DNA of 64,000 bases from Caballeronia jiangsuensis (GCA_000648925.1 JFHF01000004.1:62001-126000); one strand, 5' to 3'. Positions 27,084 to 36,091 are shown, counted from the first letter of the stretch. The notes: generated by a model not told the origin, from the letters alone. Made by a program: numbers and translations.

Positions 27084-27114
27084 AACGCCGCGCGGGCGCG
27101 CGGCGTTTTTTTTT
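27084..27114. terminator. hairpin plus T run between phaC and phaZ
   Basis: Perfect 10-bp arms at 27084-27093 and 27098-27107 around GGGC, with nine consecutive T from 27106 on the plus strand. As a Rho-independent terminator it points along the plus strand, opposite to phaC and phaZ. On the minus strand the hairpin is preceded by nine A and followed by a weaker T-rich stretch, so it may attenuate or stabilise the phaC-phaZ transcript. Confidence 0.6.
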
Positions 27115-27157
27115 CGATGCGCTTGTCGGCTGTCGACTGCGTGTCTGGAACCGCTGA

Positions 27158-28849
27158 TCAAGCCTCCAGAACATAGGTTCCGGGTGCGTCGGCGAGCCGC
27201 TTGTGCCGTCTGTTGCCGAGCGACTTCGGCGCCGCGCGCAGTTCGCCGGAACGCCCGGCGAGCCACTCGCGCCAGTCGCTCCACCACGACCCCGCTTCGG
27301 GCTTCGCGCCGGCGAGCCATGCGTCGGCGTCTTCAGGCAATTCGTCGTTGCGGAAGAACTTCGCCTTCGGATTGCCCGGCGGATTGATCAGGCTCTGGAT
27401 ATGGCCGCTCGAACTCAGCACGTAGCGCGTTTTCCCGCCGAATGCGCGCGCGGTGTTGTAGACGCCTTTCCACGGCGTGATGTGATCGGTCATGCCCGCC
27501 ATGACGTAGGTGTCGCAAGTGACCGCGGACAGATCGACCGGCGTGCCGAGGACCTTCAGCGCCCGGGGCGTGCTCAGCAGATTGCCCGTGAAGATGTCGA
27601 GCAACTGGCCGTGCAGCTTCGCGGGCAGACGCGTCGCGTCGTTGTTCCAATACAGAACGTCGAAGGCGGGCGGCGCTTCGCCGAGCAGATAGTTGTTGAT
27701 CCAGAAGTTCCACACCAGATCGTTGGGTCGCATCCAGGCGAACACGCGGCCCATTTCCTCGCCGGCCAGCACGCCCTTGGCCTTGCTGTTGCGCTTGGCG
27801 ATCTCGACGGTCTCGGGCGTGGTGAAAAGCCCGAGTTGCGACGGCGAGGTGCTGTCCAGCACCGCCACCATCAGCGTGGCCGCATTGACCGACTTGTCGC
27901 CGCGGCTGGCCAGATGGCCGAGCAGCGCCGAGATCGTCATCGCGCCGGAGCACGCGCCGTGCAGGTTCACGTCCGGGTTGCCAGTGATGTCGCGCACCGC
28001 CTGAATCGCTTCGATGAGCGCGGCGACATACGTGTCGATGTCCCAGTCGCGATGTTCCTCGCCCGGATTGCGCCAGCTCACGGCGAATACCTGAAACTCG
28101 CTCTTCACCAGATACTCGACGATGCTCTTGTTCGCCGACAGATCGAAGACGTAGTACTTGTTGATCTGCGGCGGCACGATCAGTTGCGCACGCGCGTAGA
28201 CGTTCGGCGTCGCCGGCGTGTACTGAATGAGTTCGAGCACTTCGTTGCGAAACACGACCGCGCCCGGGGTCGTGGCGAGATTGCCGCCGACCCGAAACGC
28301 GCGCTTGTCGACCTGGGACGGCATGCCCTTGTTGCCGAGCGTATCGGCGAGCATGTTTCTCATGCCCGCGACGACGCTCGCGCCGCCCGACTCCACGGCC
28401 TTGCGAAGCGCCACGGGATTGCCCGCCAGCGTGTTGGTCGGCGCGAGCGCGTCCGTCACGAGCGACATCACGAACTGCGCGCGCTCCTTGTTCCGGTCGT
28501 CCAGCGCCGAGCGCTCGACGAATCCGGCGAGCGCGTCGCGCCAGGCGAGATAGCCCTGCAATGTCGTGCGATACAGCGGCTGATCGCGCCATGCCGGGTC
28601 GGCGAAACGTTTGTCGCCCCGTTCCGGCGTGGACGTTTCCTTGCCGCTCACCGCCGACGTCAGATCGCGCGCGAGCGCCGCGGTCTGGTCCAGCAGCAGC
28701 GCGGGATGCAGCATCGCCTGCGTGCCGATCTGCCGGGCGGCGGCGAGCATGTCGATGGCGCGCAGCCCGACGAACGGGTTGGGCCCGAGCATGCCGTCGG
28801 TTGCGCCAGCCGTGATGTCGTCGTTGCCGCTGTTCATGTTTGCTGCCAT
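27158..28849 (-). CDS. phaC: polyhydroxyalkanoate synthase, class II-like
   Basis: 563 aa. The lipase-like box H-G-A-C-S-G carries nucleophile C300; D455 (M-T-D-H-I-T-P-W) and H483 (S-G-H-I-Q-S) complete the triad. Spacing and length closely follow Pseudomonas class II PhaC1 (559 aa; C296/D452/H480), not the class I enzyme usual in Burkholderia. It polymerises (R)-3-hydroxyacyl-CoA at the granule surface. A GTG 30 nt upstream is in frame, but the ATG at 28849 has GGAG at good spacing. It lies between phaJ-like and phaZ genes. Confidence 0.92.
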   Translation of the reverse strand: MAANMNSGNDDITAGATDGMLGPNPFVGLRAIDMLAAARQIGTQAMLHPALLLDQTAALARDLTSAVSGKETSTPERGDKRFADPAWRDQPLYRTTLQGYLAWRDALAGFVERSALDDRNKERAQFVMSLVTDALAPTNTLAGNPVALRKAVESGGASVVAGMRNMLADTLGNKGMPSQVDKRAFRVGGNLATTPGAVVFRNEVLELIQYTPATPNVYARAQLIVPPQINKYYVFDLSANKSIVEYLVKSEFQVFAVSWRNPGEEHRDWDIDTYVAALIEAIQAVRDITGNPDVNLHGACSGAMTISALLGHLASRGDKSVNAATLMVAVLDSTSPSQLGLFTTPETVEIAKRNSKAKGVLAGEEMGRVFAWMRPNDLVWNFWINNYLLGEAPPAFDVLYWNNDATRLPAKLHGQLLDIFTGNLLSTPRALKVLGTPVDLSAVTCDTYVMAGMTDHITPWKGVYNTARAFGGKTRYVLSSSGHIQSLINPPGNPKAKFFRNDELPEDADAWLAGAKPEAGSWWSDWREWLAGRSGELRAAPKSLGNRRHKRLADAPGTYVLEA

Positions 28850-28882
28850 CTCGATCTCCGAACTTTCATCCTTGCTCACCCG

Positions 28883-29347
28883 TCACGCCAGAATCATCAC
28901 GAGCGTCTGCGCGATCAGCGCGGGCTTTTCCTCGCCTTCCACCTGCAACGCGTTGTCCGCCCTGACGATGATCCGCCCGCCGCCCTTCCTTTCGACATCC
29001 GTCAGCATCACGCGGCTTCTGACGCGGGAGCCGGATCGGACCGGCGCCATGAAGCGCACCTTGTCGAGCCCGTAGTTCAGGGCCGCCGACGCATCCGCCG
29101 GGATGATGCCCACTTCGATCGCGAGCGTCGCCAGCAGCGAAAGCGTCAGGTAGCCGTGCGCGATCGTGCCGCCGAACGGACCCTCGCGCTTCGCGCGCTC
29201 CTCGTTCATGTGTATCCACTGCGTATCGCCGGTGCAATGCGCGAATGCGTCGATGCGTGCCTGGTCGACGACGACCCACTCCGACACACCCAGTTCACGG
29301 CCGACGAACTCATCGATCGTCGCCATGCTGTATCCAGTCTTGCTCAT
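28883..29347 (-). CDS. MaoC-type (R)-specific enoyl-CoA hydratase, PhaJ-like
   Basis: 154-aa hot-dog protein with the hydratase signature: catalytic D41 and H46 (G-D-T-Q-W-I-H) with the five-residue spacing of PhaJ D31/H36, then G-G-T-I-A-H-G-Y. The NP of the PhaJ consensus is replaced by QW, a NodN-like variant. It would convert trans-2-enoyl-CoA from beta-oxidation to (R)-3-hydroxyacyl-CoA, the substrate of the synthase 33 nt downstream. GGAAAG precedes the ATG. Confidence 0.88.
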   Translation of the reverse strand: MSKTGYSMATIDEFVGRELGVSEWVVVDQARIDAFAHCTGDTQWIHMNEERAKREGPFGGTIAHGYLTLSLLATLAIEVGIIPADASAALNYGLDKVRFMAPVRSGSRVRSRVMLTDVERKGGGRIIVRADNALQVEGEEKPALIAQTLVMILA

Positions 29348-29369
29348 GCTTTAACTTTCCTTCGAGCGA

Positions 29370-31019
29370 TCACGCGAACTGTTCGCGCAACCGCTTCTTG
29401 TTCAATTTGCCGACGCTCGTCTTTTCGAGCTGATCGACGATCCTCACGACCTGCGGCACGGCGTACTTCGAAATCCGTCCGGATTCGCTGAACCCGAGCA
29501 CGTGATTCCGGATGTCGTCTTCCGACACGGGCGGCGTGAACTGCGGCTTGCGCACGATCAGCGCCACGGGCCGTTCGCCCCACTTCTCGTCCTTCACGCC
29601 GATCACGGCCACTTCGGAGACGCCCGGATGCAGCGAGATCAGGTTCTCGATCTCCAGCGACGAAACCCACTCGCCGCCGGACTTGATCACGTCCTTGATG
29701 CGGTCGGTGATCTGGAGATACCCGTTCGTATCGATGTTCGCGATGTCCTGCGTATGCAAATAGCCGCCTTCCCAGAGCTTTTCCGACGCGTCGGCATCCT
29801 TCAGATAGCCTTGCGTGAGCCACGGCGCGCGCACGACGACCTCGCCGCTCGCACGGCCGTCGTGTGCGACGTCGCCGCCTTCCTCGTTCACGATGCGCAG
29901 ATCGACGAGCGGCAGCGGCAGACCCGTCTTGCAGCGCAAGGGCACCTGCTCGTCGAGGCCGAGCGTCTCGCTGCCGGGCTTTAGCTGCGCGAGACTCATC
30001 AGGGGACAGCTCTCGGACATGCCATAGCCCGCGAAGATATCGATGCCGCGATCGAGCGCCGCGCGCGCGAGGCCCTGAGGCAGCGCGCCCCCGCCGATGA
30101 CCACTTTCCATCCGCTGAGATCGACGCTCTTCGCTTCGCCGCAATTGAGCAGCATATGCATGATGGTGCCGACGCAATGCGAGAACGTGACGCCTTCATC
30201 GCGCACCAGAGCGACGAGCCGCTCGGGCACGTAGCGGCCGGGATAGACCTGCTTCACGCCCAGCACGGTGGCGATGTACGGCATGCCCCACGCGTGGACG
30301 TGGAACATCGGCGTGATCGGCATGTACACGTCGCCGCGATGAAAGCGCTGTCCCGATACCGGGCTAGCAAGCGCGGCCATCCCCGTGATGGTGTGCAGCA
30401 CGAGCTGGCGATGCGAGAAGTAGACGCCCTTGGGCAGGCCGGTCGTGCCCGTCGTATAGAACGTGGTGGCGCGCGTGTTCTCGTCGAAGTCCGGGAAGTC
30501 GTAGGCGGCCTCGCTCGCGGCGAGCATGCTCTCGTATTCGTCCGCGAACGGGATCGCGTGCGCGGCGGCCGCGCTGCCTTCGTCTTCGATCAGGATGAAG
30601 GTGCGCACCGATTCGAGCTGATCCCGGATCGACTCGATGACCGGCAGGAAGTCCGTGTGGACGAGCAGGATCTGCGCGCCCGCGTGGTTGATCGTGTAGG
30701 CGATCTCCGCCGGCGAGAGCCGCACGTTGACCGTCTGGAGCACGGCGCCCATCATCGGAATGGCGAAGTAGCATTCGAGATAGCGATGGCTGTCCCAGTC
30801 CATCACCGCGACGGTGCTGCCCATGATCGCGCCGTGCCGCTCGAGACCGTTGGCGAGACGCCCTATGCGCTCCCGCATCGCGCGGTAGGTGAGGCGCGTC
30901 TCGCCGCGATACACGATCTCCTGATCGGGCGCGTGCGCGAGCGGTGTGTGCAAAAGTTGCTTGATGAGCAGCGGGTACGCATACGCCGACTGGGTGGGTT
31001 CGAACATGTCGTGATTCAC
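29370..31019 (-). CDS. medium/long-chain fatty-acid--CoA ligase (AlkK-like)
   Basis: 549-aa ANL-superfamily AMP-binding enzyme. Motifs: F-Y-T-T-G-T-T-G-L-P-K-G-V (P-loop), G-Y-G-M-S-E-S-C-P (adenine site), Y-L-H-T-Q-D-I-A and the C-terminal hinge T-D-R-I-K-D-V-I-K-S-G-G-E-W. Length and motifs match the AlkK group that activates medium-chain fatty acids. Translation begins at GTG 31019, six bases after AAGGAA; an ATG four codons later lacks such a site. It is first in the ligase-hydratase-synthase-depolymerase operon and would feed it. Confidence 0.92.
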   Translation of the reverse strand: MNHDMFEPTQSAYAYPLLIKQLLHTPLAHAPDQEIVYRGETRLTYRAMRERIGRLANGLERHGAIMGSTVAVMDWDSHRYLECYFAIPMMGAVLQTVNVRLSPAEIAYTINHAGAQILLVHTDFLPVIESIRDQLESVRTFILIEDEGSAAAAHAIPFADEYESMLAASEAAYDFPDFDENTRATTFYTTGTTGLPKGVYFSHRQLVLHTITGMAALASPVSGQRFHRGDVYMPITPMFHVHAWGMPYIATVLGVKQVYPGRYVPERLVALVRDEGVTFSHCVGTIMHMLLNCGEAKSVDLSGWKVVIGGGALPQGLARAALDRGIDIFAGYGMSESCPLMSLAQLKPGSETLGLDEQVPLRCKTGLPLPLVDLRIVNEEGGDVAHDGRASGEVVVRAPWLTQGYLKDADASEKLWEGGYLHTQDIANIDTNGYLQITDRIKDVIKSGGEWVSSLEIENLISLHPGVSEVAVIGVKDEKWGERPVALIVRKPQFTPPVSEDDIRNHVLGFSESGRISKYAVPQVVRIVDQLEKTSVGKLNKKRLREQFA

Positions 31020-31056
31020 TTGAGTTTCCTTGATGCAGGGCCGCGCGCCGCGTGGA

Positions 31057-31428
31057 CTACTGCGCGAAATTGCGCCTGATAGCCAGTTTGTTCGTCACCG
31101 ACACGACGCCGGGAACGCCTTTCGCCAGCGCGCCGACCTTCTCGATCTGCGCGGCGTCGCTCACCGTGCCGGTCAGCGTCACCGCGCCGCTCTTCACGCC
31201 GACGCCGATATCGCCGGCGTCGATGCTCTTGTCTTTCGCGAATTCGGCGTAGACGAGCTTGCGCAGCGCGCGATTTTCCTTGCGCGTGGCGACCGGCGCG
31301 CTCGCGCTCGACGCAACCGAAGGCGCGCTCGCGGCCGCGATGGTGTCGCCGGCATAAGAAGCGGCTCCGATCGACGCCAGGACGATCAACGCCGCAAAAC
31401 CTGATCCGAATGGCTTGATGCTCTTCAT
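31057..31428 (-). CDS. periplasmic BON-domain protein
   Basis: 123 aa: Sec signal peptide (about 1-26, cleavage near S-Y-A-G), an Ala/Ser-rich linker and one BON domain from about 55 with I-D-A-G-D-I-G-V-G-V-K-S-G-A-V-T-L-T-G-T-V and G-V-V-S-V-T-N-K-L. BON domains bind phospholipid and help maintain the envelope under osmotic stress. The second in-frame ATG is preferred because the first lacks a ribosome site and would add four residues before the signal. Confidence 0.87.
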   Translation of the reverse strand: MKSIKPFGSGFAALIVLASIGAASYAGDTIAAASAPSVASSASAPVATRKENRALRKLVYAEFAKDKSIDAGDIGVGVKSGAVTLTGTVSDAAQIEKVGALAKGVPGVVSVTNKLAIRRNFAQ

Positions 31429-31478
31429 GGACTGTTCCATTTATTGTTCACGGGATTTTCGTGTCGCGCGGCCGCGCG

Positions 31479-32624
31479 TCAGAAGTTGTGGCGGACGCCG
31501 ACCATCGCAGCCGTCGTCGACGTTCCGGGCGCGACAGGCTGCCCGTACACGATCGTCTGGTTCATCGTTCCGTGGTTATCGACATAGCCGACCTGCGCAT
31601 AGGCGAGCGTGCGCTTGGACAGGCTGTACTCCGCGCCCACCGCGAACTCGCTCGAATGATTCGTCGAGTTGTTGTTGTCCTTCAGGTAATAGAAACCGGA
31701 CGTCACCTTCAGAGCGGGGGTGAATCGATAGCCGAGACCAGCTGAATACATATCGATATCGGCACGATTGCTGTTTGCCGGGTTCTTGCCATGGCCGTAT
31801 GAACCGGACACCGAGAAACCGTAAAACGTGTACTGGGCGCCAGCGTAGAAAAATCGGTTGTTGGCTTGCCCTGTCGCCGGAATCGCCGGGGTGGCGGGAT
31901 AGGTCGCGGGAAACGGATTGGCGTCATGCCCGTTGTAGTACGCCGCGGCGAGGTTCAGGCCGTAGTTCGAATACTTGAGCACGGCCGACTCGCGCGTGCC
32001 GCCCTGAAAATGTCCGGGGACGCCGCCGGGCGCGTACTCCAGCGCGAACGACGCGCCGTAGAACTTCGGCGACTCGTAGACGAGCGCGTTGCTGTCGTAC
32101 AGCGCGCCGATCGCGCCGTTCGTGTTCGTGCCCGGCCAGCCCGCAGCCTGGTTCATGCCGAGCCACGCGGTCAGGATGCTGCCGAAGTACTGCGCGCCGC
32201 GCACGTCGGTGTCGTACATCGCCCAGATCATCGGGACGATCTGGCGGCCCGCGTCCAACTTGCCGAACGGCCCCGAAACGCCGACCGTCGCATACTGGTT
32301 GAACTGAGCGGTGACGCCCGGCGTGTCGCTCAGGCCGGCTCTGCCCGTGCCGCTGTCGAACGAGCTTTGCAGCTTGAAGTTGATGTGATAGCCGCCACCG
32401 ATGTCCTCCGTGCCCTTTAGACCCCAGCCGCTCGAATAGATGCCGCCGTCCTTGAAGCGATAGACCTTGCCGAGATTGGGCGCGTTCGGAGCGAACGACG
32501 CCGCCGCGGTGCTCTGATAGAACAGCCCGGAATCGACTACGCCGTACAGCGTTATCGAGCTTTGCGCGTGTGCGGCTCCGGAAAAGGCCAGCAGTACCGC
32601 CGCGCTGGTTAGGCTTCGCTTCAT
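31479..32624 (-). CDS. Gram-negative general porin (Burkholderia type)
   Basis: 381 aa: signal peptide cleaved after A-H-A (residues 1-21), then Q-S-S-I-T-L-Y-G-V-V-D-S-G-L, alternating beta-strands and a terminal phenylalanine (G-V-R-H-N-F) as needed for outer-membrane insertion. It is a 16-strand trimeric porin of the OmpC-like Burkholderia/Neisseria class. GGAGA sits at normal spacing before the ATG. The open frame continues to 33086 without a start signal. Confidence 0.93.
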   Translation of the reverse strand: MKRSLTSAAVLLAFSGAAHAQSSITLYGVVDSGLFYQSTAAASFAPNAPNLGKVYRFKDGGIYSSGWGLKGTEDIGGGYHINFKLQSSFDSGTGRAGLSDTPGVTAQFNQYATVGVSGPFGKLDAGRQIVPMIWAMYDTDVRGAQYFGSILTAWLGMNQAAGWPGTNTNGAIGALYDSNALVYESPKFYGASFALEYAPGGVPGHFQGGTRESAVLKYSNYGLNLAAAYYNGHDANPFPATYPATPAIPATGQANNRFFYAGAQYTFYGFSVSGSYGHGKNPANSNRADIDMYSAGLGYRFTPALKVTSGFYYLKDNNNSTNHSSEFAVGAEYSLSKRTLAYAQVGYVDNHGTMNQTIVYGQPVAPGTSTTAAMVGVRHNF

Positions 32625-33134
32625 AAGGTCTCCGTATCTTGTTGGTTTGCACGCATCCCGATGCACAAGTATGTGGTCGGGGCCGGGCAATCGGTGGGTG
32701 GGCGCTTCACAGGCCCGTCGGCCGAATGGCCGCCGAGGCGGCGAACCGGGCACAACCCGGCGGCATCGCGACAGCGTGTGAAGGCTTGTAGCAAGAATAC
32801 GAAAGGAACGGGATTCCAGCCCCTCTCCCGGTGGGAGGGGCGAAGGGATGAAACCGGGCGCGCGTGAAAACCGCTTGTAAAAGTCCCCGCACCGCGCCGG
32901 GAGGGGGTGACGGGCGGGAGGCGGACCCCTCCCTACGCGAGAGGGTCGCGCAAGCCCATCCGGGACTACGATGCGTATGAGTTCACACACCAGCCGATCC
33001 GGCGTAAAAGCGCCAGGAAACAGCATCTGCCGGCCCGCATCGAAGCGGCCGGCGCTGCGACCGGGTTCCCGGCTGCGAAAAACCACTGTACACGCTGCGA
33101 GCCTGACCGCTCGGGCGCATGAATGGAGAAACTA
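32625..33134. other. 510-bp non-coding stretch upstream of porin and catabolic operon
   Basis: No convincing gene is seen on either strand. It must contain the porin promoter (minus) and the promoter of the quinone oxidoreductase operon (plus). The central part, about 32820-32960, is a GC-rich inverted-repeat element listed separately. No clear operator was identified. Confidence 0.6.
32820..32960. repeat. GC-rich intergenic inverted-repeat element (REP-like)
   Basis: Two hairpins stand in tandem. At 32819-32841 a GCCCC-TC-TCCC arm pairs with GGGA-GGGGC around GGT, leaving a two-base bulge. At 32899-32908 GGGAGGGGGT pairs with ACCCCTCCC at 32925-32933. Runs such as CCTCTCCC and GAGAGGG are typical of small interspersed palindromes in Burkholderia and relatives. 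Multiplicity in the genome cannot be judged from this window. Confidence 0.5.
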
Positions 33135-34115
33135 ATGGCACATGCGATTCGCTTTCACGAGACGGGCGGCCCCGAAGTCCTGCGCTGGGAAGAGGTTCCG
33201 GTCGGCATGCCCGGCCCCGGGCAGGTCAGGCTGCGTCACGAGGCCGTCGGCCTGAATTTCGCCGATACCTACTTCCGCAGCGGCCTGTATCCGGTTCCCC
33301 TGCCTGCCGGCATGGGCGTGGAAGCGGCGGGCGTGGTGGAAGCCGTCGGAGCGGGCGTCGATCAGGTGCGCGAGGGCGACCGGGTGACCTACACCGGTTT
33401 CATCAACACGCTCGGCGCATACAGCACCGAGCGCCTCGCGCCTGCGGCAGCGCTCATCCGCCTGCCGGAGGGCATCGAATGCGCGACCGCCGCCGCGATG
33501 ACCATGCGCGGCCTGACCGCCTCGTATCTGATGCGCCGCATCCATGCGTTCAAGCCGGGCGATTCGATCCTGCTGCACGCCGCGGCCGGTGGTGTCGGAC
33601 TGATCGTGTCGCAGTGGGCGCGACTTCTGGGCGTGACCGTCATCGGCACGGTGTCGAGCGACGAAAAGGCGGAAATCGCCCGTGCGCACGGCTGCACGCA
33701 CGTCATCAACTACAGCCACGAGGATGTCGCGAAGCGCGTGCGGGAACTGACGGACGGCGCGGGCGTGAATGTCGTGTTCGATAGCGTCGGAAAAGACACG
33801 TTCGAATCGTCGCTCGACTCGCTGCGTCGCCGTGGCCTGATGGTCTGCGTTGGCACCGCATCCGGTCCGATTCCGCCGTTCAATCCGCAGTTGCTCGCGA
33901 TGAAAGGCTCGCTCTACCTGACGCGCCCCGCGCTCGCCGACTACATCGCCGATCCGGCCGAAAAGAGCGAGCTCGCGAGCGAACTCTTCGGGCACGTCGC
34001 GAGCGGACGCATTCGCATCGAGATCAACCAGCGCTATGCGCTGCAGGATGCGGCACAGGCTCATCGCGATCTCGAATCGCGCAAGACCACCGGTTCATCC
34101 ATTTTCGTCGTGTGA
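33135..34115 (+). CDS. quinone oxidoreductase (NADPH:quinone reductase, zinc-free MDR)
   Basis: 326 aa, QOR family: start M-A-H-A-I-R-F-H-E-T-G-G-P-E-V-L, V-G-L-N-F-A-D-T-Y-F-R-S-G-L-Y signature, nucleotide-binding A-A-A-G-G-V-G-L. No zinc ligands. GGAGA five bases before ATG 33135 decides the start over an ATG four codons earlier. It is the first gene of a plus-strand operon with a dioxygenase 11 nt downstream. Its role may be reduction of an enone or quinone intermediate. Confidence 0.92.
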   Translation: MAHAIRFHETGGPEVLRWEEVPVGMPGPGQVRLRHEAVGLNFADTYFRSGLYPVPLPAGMGVEAAGVVEAVGAGVDQVREGDRVTYTGFINTLGAYSTERLAPAAALIRLPEGIECATAAAMTMRGLTASYLMRRIHAFKPGDSILLHAAAGGVGLIVSQWARLLGVTVIGTVSSDEKAEIARAHGCTHVINYSHEDVAKRVRELTDGAGVNVVFDSVGKDTFESSLDSLRRRGLMVCVGTASGPIPPFNPQLLAMKGSLYLTRPALADYIADPAEKSELASELFGHVASGRIRIEINQRYALQDAAQAHRDLESRKTTGSSIFVV

Positions 34116-34126
34116 GGAGACACATA

Positions 34127-34975
34127 ATGCGCGTCGAACAAATTACCTGCGCCATCGGAGCGGAACTGACCGGCGTCAGCATCGCCGATGCGGTGCACGA
34201 TGACGGCCTGTTCGCGGAAATCCGCGCAACGCTGCTCAAGCATCGCGTGGTGTTCCTGCGCGATCAGGACATCACCCGTGCCGAGCACGTCGCGTTCGCC
34301 CGCCGCTTCGGCGAGCTGGAAGATCATCCGGTCGCCGGCAGCGATCCGGAGCATCCGGGTCTGGTGCGAATCTACAAGAATCCCGACCAGCCCAACGACC
34401 GCTACGAGAACGCCTGGCACACGGACGCCACCTGGCGTGCCGCGCCGCCGTTCGGCTGCGTGCTGCGCTGCGTCGAAACGCCGCCCGTCGGCGGCGACAC
34501 GATCTGGGCCAATATGGTCCTCGCCTACGAGAACCTGCCCGAGCACGTCAAGGCGCAAATCGCCGACCTGCGGGCGCGCCACAGCATCGAAGCCAGCTTC
34601 GGGGCCGCGATGCCGATCGAAAAGCGGCTCGCGCTGAAAGCCCAGTTTCCGGACGCGGAACACCCCGTCGTGCGCACGCATCCGGAGACGAAGGAAGCGA
34701 CCCTCTTCGTCAACGCCTTCACTACGCACTTCACGAACTATCACACGCCGGCGCGCGTGCGCTTCGGCCAGGACGCCAATCCGGGCGCGGGTCAGTTGCT
34801 GAGCTATCTGATCAGCCAGGCGTATATCCCCGAATACCAGGTCCGCTGGCGCTGGAAAAAGAACAGCATCGCGATCTGGGACAACCGCAGCACGCAGCAC
34901 TACGCGGTCATGGACTATCCGCCTTGCCATCGAAAGATGGAGCGTGCCGGAATCATCGGCGACGTGCCTTATTGA
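34127..34975 (+). CDS. TauD/TfdA-family 2-oxoglutarate dioxygenase
   Basis: 282 aa. Fe(II) ligands H98 and D100 (W-H-T-D-A-T-W) and H258 (R-S-T-Q-H-Y-A), with the 2OG arginine R269 or R273 at the C-terminus; all are in place for an active enzyme. The family hydroxylates taurine, sulfonates, aryloxyalkanoates or betaines. It is not next to the tauABC-like genes (61-64 kb), so taurine is not implied. GAGGAG precedes the ATG, and it is followed by a beta-keto acid cleavage enzyme. Confidence 0.92.
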   Translation: MRVEQITCAIGAELTGVSIADAVHDDGLFAEIRATLLKHRVVFLRDQDITRAEHVAFARRFGELEDHPVAGSDPEHPGLVRIYKNPDQPNDRYENAWHTDATWRAAPPFGCVLRCVETPPVGGDTIWANMVLAYENLPEHVKAQIADLRARHSIEASFGAAMPIEKRLALKAQFPDAEHPVVRTHPETKEATLFVNAFTTHFTNYHTPARVRFGQDANPGAGQLLSYLISQAYIPEYQVRWRWKKNSIAIWDNRSTQHYAVMDYPPCHRKMERAGIIGDVPY

Positions 34976-35035
34976 TATTCGCGCGGCGCAGCGCAGTACA
35001 TCTCACATCGAATTCATTTTCAGCAGGAGCCAGAC

Positions 35036-36091
35036 ATGCAATTCCTCGACGATTCGCTTCACCCCGAAAACCAGGACAAGGTTGTCATCACGGTCGCGCC
35101 GTACGGTCCGGAATGGGCCCCGGCCGACTTCCCGGAAGATATTCCGGTGACGATGGACGAACAGGTCCAGAAGGCGGTCGACTGCTATAACGCCGGCGCC
35201 ACCGTTCTGCATCTGCACGTGCGCGAGCTGGACGGCAAGGGCTCCAAGCGCCTGTCGAAGTTCAACGAGCTGATCGCGGGCGTGCGCGCCGCCGTTCCCG
35301 ACATGATCATCCAGGTCGGCGGCTCGATCTCGTTCGCGCCGGAAGACGACGGCCAGGCAGCCAAGTGGCTCTCCGACGACACGCGCCACATGCTCGCCGA
35401 ACTCGATCCGAAGCCCGATCAGGTGACCGTCGCGATCAACACGACGCAGATGAACATCATGGAGCTGCTGTACCCGGAGTATCTGGAAGGCACGTCGCTG
35501 TCGAATCCCGCGTTCATGGCCGCCTACAGCGAAATGACCGTGCCCGCAGGCCCCGCATGGGTCGAGGAGCATCTGCGCCGTCTGCAGGCTTCGGGCATCC
35601 AGCCGCACTTCCAGCTCACCGGCATCCATGCGCTCGAAACGCTCGAACGCCTCGTGCGCAAGGGCGTCTACAAGGGTCCGCTGAATCTGACGTGGATCGG
35701 TATCGGCGGTGGCTTCGACGGCCCGAACCCGTTCAACTTCTTCAACTTCGTCCATCGCGCGCCGGACGGCTGCACGCTCACGGCCGAGTCGCTGCTGAAG
35801 AACGTCCTGCCGTTCAACATGATGGCGATGTCGATGGGTCTGCATCCGCGCTGCGGCATCGAGGACACGATCATCGATCAGCACGGCAACCGCTTCACGT
35901 CGGTGCAGCAGATCGAGCAGTGCGTGCGCGTGGCCCGCGAACTGGGACGCGAGATCGCGAGCGGCAAGGAAGCGCGCGAGATCTACCGTATCGGCGTGCA
36001 GTACGAGACCGCGGACGAGACGCTTGCAGCGAACGGCATGGCGCCGAACCGCAAGCCGGGCCAGGTCAACGTTCCGCTGCGCGCAGCCTGA
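35036..36091 (+). CDS. beta-keto acid cleavage enzyme (BKACE, DUF849)
   Basis: 351-aa TIM-barrel of the 3-keto-5-aminohexanoate cleavage (Kce) family. Visible parts: V-I-T-V-A-P-Y-G near 17, the H-L-H-V-R metal site near residue 60, and G-I-G-G-G-F near 225. BKACEs condense a beta-keto acid with acetyl-CoA to give acetoacetate and a new acyl-CoA; known substrates include 3-keto-5-aminohexanoate and dehydrocarnitine. The substrate here is unknown. It sits between a hydroxylase and a carrier, so the operon probably degrades one imported compound to a keto acid and splits it. Confidence 0.9.
   Translation: MQFLDDSLHPENQDKVVITVAPYGPEWAPADFPEDIPVTMDEQVQKAVDCYNAGATVLHLHVRELDGKGSKRLSKFNELIAGVRAAVPDMIIQVGGSISFAPEDDGQAAKWLSDDTRHMLAELDPKPDQVTVAINTTQMNIMELLYPEYLEGTSLSNPAFMAAYSEMTVPAGPAWVEEHLRRLQASGIQPHFQLTGIHALETLERLVRKGVYKGPLNLTWIGIGGGFDGPNPFNFFNFVHRAPDGCTLTAESLLKNVLPFNMMAMSMGLHPRCGIEDTIIDQHGNRFTSVQQIEQCVRVARELGREIASGKEAREIYRIGVQYETADETLAANGMAPNRKPGQVNVPLRAA

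Noticed and set aside
33000-33122. Small plus-strand frame ending near 33122 in the gap before the quinone oxidoreductase
   Set aside because: It passes through hairpin repeats, has no ribosome site and biased composition.
34127-34975. Taurine dioxygenase tauD as partner of the TauABC-like transporter
   Set aside because: The two are about 27 kb apart, on different strands and in different operons; the dioxygenase belongs with BKACE genes.
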